Source of the DNA: DATEPR01 sp036503065
Lineage (GTDB): Bacteria > Actinomycetota > Actinomycetes > Mycobacteriales > Pseudonocardiaceae
Direction: 5' to 3'
Assembly (NCBI GenBank): GCA_036503065.1
Contig: DASXXM010000227.1
Span: 1-18,979 of the forward strand
Length of the DNA: 18,979 nt
The translations under genes and the position numbers were made by a program. Positions within the stretch are counted from its first letter, which is position 1; every line of letters begins with the position of its first letter. The notes beneath the pieces are model-generated. The model searched no databases and had not been told where the DNA came from. It saw only the letters and a program-made list of their open reading frames with translations. Positions 14,128 to 18,979 of the stretch are shown here, piece after piece.

Positions 14128-14958
14128 ATGGAAACGGGCGTAGCGATGTTCCCCACCCACGGCGCCCTACCACCCGGCGCGCTGGCCGAACTCGTTGAGG
14201 AGCGCGGACACGAGTCCCTCTTCTTCCCCGAGCACTCGCACATCCCGGCCGCGCGCACCACCCCGTATCCCGGCGGCGGCGAACTGCCCCACCAGTACTC
14301 GCACACGTACGACCTGTTCGTCGCGCTGACGGCAGCCGCCACGACCACCGGTCGGCTGCGCATCGGCAGCGGCGTGTGCCTGGTCATCCAGCGCGACCCG
14401 ATCATCACGGCCAAGGAGGTCGCCAGCGTCGACGCGCTGTCCGGCGGCCGGTTCGAGTTCGGTGTCGGCGCGGGCTGGAACCGGGAGGAGATGGCCAACC
14501 ACGGCACCGACCCACGGCACCGGATGGCCGTGCTGCGGGAGCGGGTCGAGGCGATGAAGGAGATCTGGACCAACGACGAGGCAAGCTACGCGGGCGAGCA
14601 CGTCAACTTCGAGCGGATCTGGTCCTGGCCCAAGCCCGCGCAACGGCCCTACCCACCCGTCATCATCGGCGGCAGCGGCCCGACCGTGCTGGACCGGGTG
14701 CTCGCCTTCGGCGACGGGTGGATGCCCAACTACGCCGCGGAGGGCATCCTGGAGCGCGCCAGGGAACTGCGAGACCGGGCGGAGCGGCCGATCGAACTGA
14801 TGGCGATGGGCATCCCCGCCGACCCGAAGGTGCTGGAAACCTATGAGCGGGCCGGATTCAGCCGCGTCGTGCGATGGCTGCCGGCCGCCGGGCGCGGCCC
14901 GGTCGAGCGGGCCCTCGACAAGTACGAATCGGCGATCGCCGAGGTGCACGGCCGGTAG
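14128..14958 (+). CDS. LLM-class flavin/F420-dependent oxidoreductase
   Basis: This 276-residue luciferase-like monooxygenase-fold protein contains RLRIGSGVCLVIQRDPIITAKEVASVDALSGGRFEFGVGAGWNREEM (residues 76-122), the core of the F420-dependent TIGR03619-like group common in actinobacteria. Later segments RPYPPVIIGGSG and LAFGDGWMPNYA form the rest of the barrel. It probably uses F420 or FMN; the substrate is unknown. ATG 14128 fits the fold start (TGVAMFPTHGALPP) and has a TACGGT box; an upstream in-frame ATG at 14071 would add a non-conserved tail. The XRE-cupin gene follows within 30 bp, so the two likely form an operon. Confidence 0.93.
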   Translation: METGVAMFPTHGALPPGALAELVEERGHESLFFPEHSHIPAARTTPYPGGGELPHQYSHTYDLFVALTAAATTTGRLRIGSGVCLVIQRDPIITAKEVASVDALSGGRFEFGVGAGWNREEMANHGTDPRHRMAVLRERVEAMKEIWTNDEASYAGEHVNFERIWSWPKPAQRPYPPVIIGGSGPTVLDRVLAFGDGWMPNYAAEGILERARELRDRAERPIELMAMGIPADPKVLETYERAGFSRVVRWLPAAGRGPVERALDKYESAIAEVHGR

Positions 14959-14966
14959 GACGTCTT

Positions 14967-14985
14967 GCCGGTTTGGCAAACTGGC
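14967..14985. promoter_or_regulatory. Palindrome at the start of the XRE-cupin gene
   Basis: GCCGGTTT, three bases GGC, then AAACTGGC: 8-bp arms with one mismatch, ending three bases before ATG 14989 and starting eight bases after the LLM stop codon. A candidate autoregulatory site for the XRE-cupin protein. Confidence 0.5.
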
Positions 14986-14988
14986 AGG

Positions 14989-15567
14989 ATGGACGACGAC
15001 CTCGACAGCGTGCTGGCCGACGTGGGGCCCCGCCTTCGCGCGCTGCGCCGCCGACGCGGTGTCACCCTGGCCGGCCTTGCCGCGACGACCGGTATCTCGC
15101 AGAGCACCTTGTCCCGCTTGGAAAGCGGCCAACGCAGGCCGAATCTGGAACTGCTGCTGCCGCTGGCAAGAGCGCACGGCGTGCCGCTGGACGAACTCGT
15201 CGGTGCGCCGCACACCGGCGATCCGCGCGTCCACATCCGGCCGATCCGCCGCCACGACCGGACATTCATGCCGCTGACCAGGCGGGCAGGCGGCCTCCAG
15301 GCATACAAGGTGATCATCCCCGGCGGCCCGCAGACCGGCGCGCCCGCGCAGCAGAGTCACGAGGGCTACGAATGGCTCTACGTCCTCAACGGCCGGCTGC
15401 GACTCGTGCTCGGCGACCAGGACCTCGTGCTCACGCCCGGCGAGGTCGCCGAGTTCGACACCCACGTGCCGCACTGGCTCGGTGCCGCGGACACGTCACC
15501 CGTCGAACTGCTGATCCTGTTCGGACCGCAGGGCGAACGCGCCCACGTCCGCGCCCGGCGCCGGTGA
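14989..15567 (+). CDS. XRE-family regulator with C-terminal cupin domain
   Basis: This 192-residue protein has an N-terminal Xre helix-turn-helix at about 26-52 (TLAGLAATTGISQSTLSRLESGQRRPN). A cupin_2 barrel lies at about 105-180 (HEGYEWLYVLNGRLRLVLG, then LTPGEVAEFDTHVPHWLG), with H124, E128 and H162 at usual metal positions. Such proteins sense a small metabolite in the cupin domain and regulate nearby catabolic genes. The start is ambiguous: ATG 14989 has no spaced ribosome site, while TTG 14965 has AGGA four bases upstream and would encode through the palindrome at 14967-14985. The close upstream LLM gene suggests co-transcription. The TGA stop directly abuts the stop of the convergent methyltransferase. 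Confidence 0.92.
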   Translation: MDDDLDSVLADVGPRLRALRRRRGVTLAGLAATTGISQSTLSRLESGQRRPNLELLLPLARAHGVPLDELVGAPHTGDPRVHIRPIRRHDRTFMPLTRRAGGLQAYKVIIPGGPQTGAPAQQSHEGYEWLYVLNGRLRLVLGDQDLVLTPGEVAEFDTHVPHWLGAADTSPVELLILFGPQGERAHVRARRR

Positions 15568-16197
15568 CTACCGGGGCCGGCGGACGCGCAGCACGTTGTC
15601 CGCGCGTCGACCGGGCTGGCCCTCCGGTCCGGTCGACTCGGTCTCGACCACGTCCTCCAGTTCGACCGCCCACTCACCCGCCACGCCGAGCGAATCGAGG
15701 ACCTGCCGCGTGGACGGGAAGTCGAACTCGAACGGCGGGTGCGCCATCCACGTCTGCCAGCCGGCATGGCCGACGACCAGCAGCAACCCGCCCGGCGCCA
15801 CCGCGTCGGCTGCCCGGCGCAGCGCCTTCTCCCGTTCGACCGGCGGCGCGATTACGGAGTGGAAGAACTGGGCCGACACGAGATCGAACAGTCCGGCCGG
15901 AAACGTTTGCGAGAGATCATGCTGTGCCCAGACGATGTCCAGACCGGCCGCGTGGTCGGCGGCCCGGCGCAACGCGGTCGCGGAGATGTCGACGGCGGTG
16001 ACGGACCAGCCCCGCCCGGCCAGCCAGATCGCGTCGCCGCCCTCGCCACAGCCCAGGTCGAGGGCGGTGCCGGGCGGCAGCGCGGCGACTTCGCGCACCA
16101 GCAGCGCGTTGGGCTTGCCGCTCCAGATGTGTTTGTGTTCCCGGTAGCGGCCTTCCCAGTACTCGTGTTCGGGGCCGGTCAGTGAGGTCTCGGTCAT
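15568..16197 (-). CDS. Class I SAM-dependent methyltransferase (TehB/thiopurine-like)
   Basis: This 209-residue methyltransferase begins EHEYWEGRYREHKHIWSGKPNALLV, has SAM motif I ALDLGCGEG at 45-53 followed by GDAIWLAGRGWSVTAVDIS, and motif III VAPGGLLLVVGHAG. The E-x-W-x-x-R-Y-x-x-x-x-x-x-W lead-in and GCGEGGDAIWLA are typical of actinobacterial relatives of TehB and thiopurine methyltransferases, often linked to detoxification. The acceptor is unknown. ATG 16197 is chosen because upstream in-frame sequence looks non-coding, though no ribosome site is visible. Its stop codon directly follows, on the other strand, that of the XRE-cupin gene. Confidence 0.92.
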   Translation of the reverse strand: MTETSLTGPEHEYWEGRYREHKHIWSGKPNALLVREVAALPPGTALDLGCGEGGDAIWLAGRGWSVTAVDISATALRRAADHAAGLDIVWAQHDLSQTFPAGLFDLVSAQFFHSVIAPPVEREKALRRAADAVAPGGLLLVVGHAGWQTWMAHPPFEFDFPSTRQVLDSLGVAGEWAVELEDVVETESTGPEGQPGRRADNVLRVRRPR

Positions 16198-16236
16198 GTG
16201 GCCATGGTTGCCGCGCACCCACCGGACGGCCAGCTT

Positions 16237-16255
16237 TCTTGCCAACCCGGCAAGA
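16237..16255. other. Hairpin in the leader of the methyltransferase gene
   Basis: TCTTGCC (16237-16243) and GGCAAGA (16249-16255) form a perfect 7-bp stem with a 5-nt loop in the 350-bp gap between the divergent methyltransferase and oxidase genes, 40 bp upstream of the methyltransferase start. Its role is unknown. Nothing gene-like was found in this gap on either strand. Confidence 0.45.
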
Positions 16256-16373
16256 CCCAAGCATCGACGGCCCGCACACAAGATTGGAAGCCGGCCGAAG
16301 CCCCGCCCTCCCAGGGGAACCGCGACCCATCTCAAATCTATCGCGTTTTGCCGTCGAGCCGCGCTTCACGATC

Positions 16374-16411
16374 GGGCGACTGTGGACAACCCGCCGGGTC
16401 TGGGCGACTGT
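16374..16411 (+). repeat. Direct repeat GGGCGACTGT
   Basis: The ten-base GGGCGACTGT occurs at 16374-16383 and again at 16402-16411, a 28-bp period, upstream of the oxidase gene. It could be a paired regulator site or a small duplication. Confidence 0.4.
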
Positions 16412-16450
16412 CGGTGTTCCCCGTATCCACTGGACGCTACCGCAACCGCC

Positions 16451-16505
16451 CACATCGGACAGTCAGGGATGCCTGGTAACGAAGGCATGCCGTCGATCCG
16501 ATGTG
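16451..16505 (+). promoter_or_regulatory. Nested inverted repeat / possible structured leader RNA before the copper oxidase
   Basis: CACATCGGA (16451-16459) pairs perfectly with TCCGATGTG (16497-16505). Inside it ATGCCT (16469-16474) pairs with AGGCAT (16483-16488) around the loop GGTAACGA. The result is a 55-nt stem, internal loop, stem, hairpin ending 42 bp before the oxidase ATG. It could be a structured mRNA leader, an operator or a terminator; no known riboswitch consensus was recognised. Confidence 0.5.
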
Positions 16506-16547
16506 CTTCCCGAGCGGGTGGCCGAGCACCGGGGACGGGTGGGGACA

Positions 16548-18979
16548 ATGCGCGCCAGGTTGGTGACTCGGGGTGCCCGGGGGCGTTGGGCGGCGGTGCT
16601 CGGCGCGGGCGCGATCGCGTTGGGGCTCTTCGTGGCGATGCCGGCACTCGCGGTGTCCGCGACGCCGGGGTTCGTACAGCAGGCGTATACCCATGCGCAC
16701 AACGTGAGCACGTTGTCGGTGACGTTGACCGCCACCACGTCCGCCGGTGACCGGCTGGTCGTCGAGGTCGGTGTGTGGCGCAACGGCGGCGGCATCACGA
16801 GCGCGGTGACCGACAGCGCCAACGATGTCTACGTGGAAGTGACCTCCTTCACCGCGTCCGACGGCACCGAGATGAGTGTGTGGACCGCTCCGGTCACGTC
16901 GACCAGCACCACGAAGCCGACGGTCACGGCGAAAACCGGCACCGCGGCGGATGTCGGTATCGTCGCACTGGACTACTCCGGACTGTCCTCTGTGTCCGAT
17001 GCCGCCGTGGTGGACCGGCAGGCCCACGCCACCGGTAGGACCGTTGCCGCCGCAACGGTGTCGTCCGGCGCCACGGCGGCGGCCACCGCCGACAACGAAC
17101 TCGCCGTCGGCTTCTACGCCGACTCGGGATTCGGCGACGCGGTGACCGCGGGAACCGGCTTCACCCCACGGGTCAGTATGACGCCGACCGGCGACATCGA
17201 GGCCGCCACCGAGGACAAACCCGTTGCCACCGGCGCGTTGCCGAACGCGACGTTCGGGACGGGCGCGAACACGGTGTGGCTGGCCGCTGTCGTGGTGTTC
17301 AAACCGGGTGTCGGCTCGGGCACGCCCACCGTGCCGGGGGTGCCGACCGGCGTGAGCGCGACGGCAGGCGACGGGTCGGCCGCGGTGACGTGGTCGGCGC
17401 CGCCCGACGGCGGCAGCCCGATCACCTCCTACACCGTGACCCCGTACGTCGGTTCCGCCGCCCAGCCGTCGACCGTGGTGTCCGTGACGTCGGCGGCGGT
17501 CGGTGGGCTGACCAACGGCACGACCTACACGTTCACGGTGACCGCGACGAACGCGGTAGGTGCCGGTCTGGCATCCGTGCCGTCCAACCCGGTCACGCCC
17601 ATGGTCTCGTCGTCGCCGGGGCTGGGGGAGTGGTCGCCCTTGCGGACGTGGCCGCTGGTCGCGATCCAGTCCGTACTGATGCACAACGGGAACTTCCTGG
17701 TGTGGGACGGTTGGTCGGACCCGCAGCCGACCAACGTGTGGAACCCGGCGACGCAGGCATTCACCAGCACGACCGCGCCCGCGAGTATCTTCTGCGCCGG
17801 ACTGGTGCAGATGGCCGACGGACGCATGATGACCGTCGGCGGCTACGGCGGGTCGGCCACCAACCTGGGCATCACCGACGCCGACGTGTTCGACCCGGCG
17901 ACGTCGACCTGGAGCCGCCTGGCCAACATGCACCTGCCGCGCTGGTACCCGACGGTCACCGAACTGGCGGACGGCCGCTACGTCGCCATCAGCGGCAACT
18001 CCAACGACGGCAACCACTGGTCGGACACCCCGGAAGTCTACGACCCCAACACGAACACGTGGACGCTACTGTCCACTGTGTCCACATCGCAGGTGCACGA
18101 GGTCGAGTACCCCTTCTCCTATCTGACACCCAGCGGGAAGGTGTTCACCATCGGGCCCTCGGAGGACCAGTCGTTCTCGCTCGACGTGGGCAACCAGACC
18201 TGGACCCCGATGGGCTCCAGCGGGGTGGTCAACGGCTCGTCGGACATGTACCGGCCGGGGAAGATCCTCTACACCGGCGGCGCCGCCGACGTGAACACGA
18301 CGACACCAGCCAGGTCGAACGCCGCCGTGATCGACCTGAACGGCGCCAACCCGACCTGGCAGCCTGCCGCGCCGATGAACCACTCGCGCGTCTACCACAC
18401 CCTGACCACCCTGGCCGACGGCACGGTGCTCGCCGTCGGCGGCGAGTCCACAAGCGACCAGAACGTGGTGACCAGCGGGGTGCTGCCGGCTGAGATCTGG
18501 AACCCGGACACCAACGTGTGGAGCACGGTCGCGTCGATGAGCGCCGCCCGCAACTACCACTCGACCGCCGTGCTGATGCCGGACGGCCGCGTGCTCGTGG
18601 CAGGCGGCGGCCATGTGGCGGACAACAGCGGTCCCGGCGAGTTCAGCCAGCAGATCTACTCGCCGCCCTACCTGTTCAACGGACCGCGACCGACGATCAC
18701 GCAGGCGCCCGCGTCGGCCACCTACGCGTCGACGATGTCGGTCAGCACGCCGGACGCCGCCTCGATCACCGGCGTCAACCTCGTGTCGCTCGGCGCCGAC
18801 ACGCACCAGGGCGACATGGACGAGCACTTCGTCCCGTTGTCCTTCACGGCCGGGTCGGGCGGCCTGACCGTGCAGAGTCCCGCGGCCTCTTCGCTGGCGC
18901 CGCCCGGCTACTACATGCTGTTCCTGGTCAACAACAAGGGCGTCCCGTCGATGGCCGCGACGGTCCGCATCACGGCCAC
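16548..18979 (+). CDS. Secreted galactose/glyoxal-oxidase-like copper radical oxidase with FnIII domain, 3' end cut by window
   Basis: The frame stays open for 810 codons to the window edge. Residues 1-35 are a signal peptide (RRs, then a hydrophobic core ending MPALA), so the protein is exported. Residues about 38-255 form a Thr/Ala-rich beta domain I cannot name. A fibronectin type III domain lies at about 260-351 (VPTGVSATAGDGSAAVTWSAP, then LTNGTTYTFTVTATNAVG). The Kelch-propeller oxidase core follows: C416 (IFCAG) and Y467 (RWYPT) are the expected thioether-crosslinked radical pair, with copper ligands Y670 and H671 (NYHSTAVLMPDGRVLVAGGG) and H753 (ADTHQGDMDEHF) in the early-set domain. 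The enzyme should oxidise an alcohol or aldehyde to yield hydrogen peroxide. RWY resembles glyoxal oxidases/GlxA more than galactose oxidase. ATG 16548 has only a weak GGTGGGG; in-frame GTGs lie upstream. Confidence 0.9.
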   Translation, partial: MRARLVTRGARGRWAAVLGAGAIALGLFVAMPALAVSATPGFVQQAYTHAHNVSTLSVTLTATTSAGDRLVVEVGVWRNGGGITSAVTDSANDVYVEVTSFTASDGTEMSVWTAPVTSTSTTKPTVTAKTGTAADVGIVALDYSGLSSVSDAAVVDRQAHATGRTVAAATVSSGATAAATADNELAVGFYADSGFGDAVTAGTGFTPRVSMTPTGDIEAATEDKPVATGALPNATFGTGANTVWLAAVVVFKPGVGSGTPTVPGVPTGVSATAGDGSAAVTWSAPPDGGSPITSYTVTPYVGSAAQPSTVVSVTSAAVGGLTNGTTYTFTVTATNAVGAGLASVPSNPVTPMVSSSPGLGEWSPLRTWPLVAIQSVLMHNGNFLVWDGWSDPQPTNVWNPATQAFTSTTAPASIFCAGLVQMADGRMMTVGGYGGSATNLGITDADVFDPATSTWSRLANMHLPRWYPTVTELADGRYVAISGNSNDGNHWSDTPEVYDPNTNTWTLLSTVSTSQVHEVEYPFSYLTPSGKVFTIGPSEDQSFSLDVGNQTWTPMGSSGVVNGSSDMYRPGKILYTGGAADVNTTTPARSNAAVIDLNGANPTWQPAAPMNHSRVYHTLTTLADGTVLAVGGESTSDQNVVTSGVLPAEIWNPDTNVWSTVASMSAARNYHSTAVLMPDGRVLVAGGGHVADNSGPGEFSQQIYSPPYLFNGPRPTITQAPASATYASTMSVSTPDAASITGVNLVSLGADTHQGDMDEHFVPLSFTAGSGGLTVQSPAASSLAPPGYYMLFLVNNKGVPSMAATVRITA

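Noticed and set aside
16420..16547. Cyclic di-AMP (ydaO-type) riboswitch before the exported protein gene
   Set aside because: Such riboswitches often precede actinobacterial secreted protein genes, and GGTAACGA in the loop prompted a check, but the remaining conserved GGGGAA-type and pseudoknot segments are not visible.
16437..18017. A 526-codon minus-strand frame opposite the secreted oxidase
   Set aside because: The plus-strand frame has a signal peptide, FnIII and copper-oxidase motifs in order; the minus-strand product is Arg/Gly/His-rich low complexity.
1..18979. Biosynthetic cluster, defence island or prophage
   Set aside because: SDR, AKR, LLM and methyltransferase genes are scattered on both strands with their own promoters, with no core synthase, nuclease, integrase, transposase or repeat array.

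Overview
The window is very GC-rich DNA with strong GC bias at third codon positions, frequent GTG starts and many actinobacterial families: a Lon gene under a HAIR element, an F420-type luciferase-like oxidoreductase, a mycothiol-enzyme-like DinB/MDMPI protein, DUF1772, DUF1003, SHOCT and XRE-cupin proteins. It looks like a chromosomal segment of a filamentous actinomycete, plausibly Pseudonocardiales. The taxon is an inference. I see no rRNA, tRNA, CRISPR array, transposase or phage gene, so this is ordinary chromosome with some lineage-specific genes.

Layout. 1-819 (minus) is a DMT-superfamily membrane transporter cut by the window edge. 1014-3416 (plus) is a complete ATP-dependent protease Lon preceded by a HAIR operator for the heat-shock repressor HspR. 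Two hairpins (3415-3496) separate it from a short-chain dehydrogenase (3513-4280) and a TetR regulator (4320-4928). A P-loop kinase-like gene (4952-5422, minus) and a TIGR03086-type metal-binding protein (5587-6150, plus) follow.

6143-7951 (minus) is a two-gene unit: a 69-residue membrane protein and a GH13 alpha-glucosidase. Divergent from it is an XRE-type HTH protein with a large unrecognised alpha/beta C-terminal domain (8054-9364). Next come an aldo/keto reductase of the YghZ/L-glyceraldehyde-3-phosphate reductase type (9361-10404, minus) and a membrane protein ending in SHOCT (10424-11212, minus). A methyltransferase (11328-11969, plus) converges on an Hsp15-like S4 RNA-binding protein (12004-12372, minus) and its upstream TetR regulator (12397-13071, minus). 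That TetR is divergent from a DUF1772 membrane protein (13141-13581), with an AT-rich palindrome between them.

The right part holds a DUF1003 protein (13605-14018, minus), an LLM-class flavin/F420 oxidoreductase (14128-14958), an XRE-cupin regulator (14989-15567) and a second methyltransferase (15568-16197, minus). The window ends inside a secreted galactose/glyoxal-oxidase-like copper radical enzyme (16548 onward). Its leader carries a nested inverted repeat that could fold as RNA.

The genes look like many small one- or two-gene units rather than one pathway. Two architectural traits recur. At least seven genes have a TANNNT box 6-7 nt before the start codon, the signature of leaderless mRNA. 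Three convergent pairs have overlapping or abutting stop codons. The best candidates for something undescribed are the HTH-alpha/beta regulator with its divergent small-membrane-protein/GH13 unit, and the structured leader plus N-terminal domains of the copper oxidase. I found no clear novel defence or mobile system.
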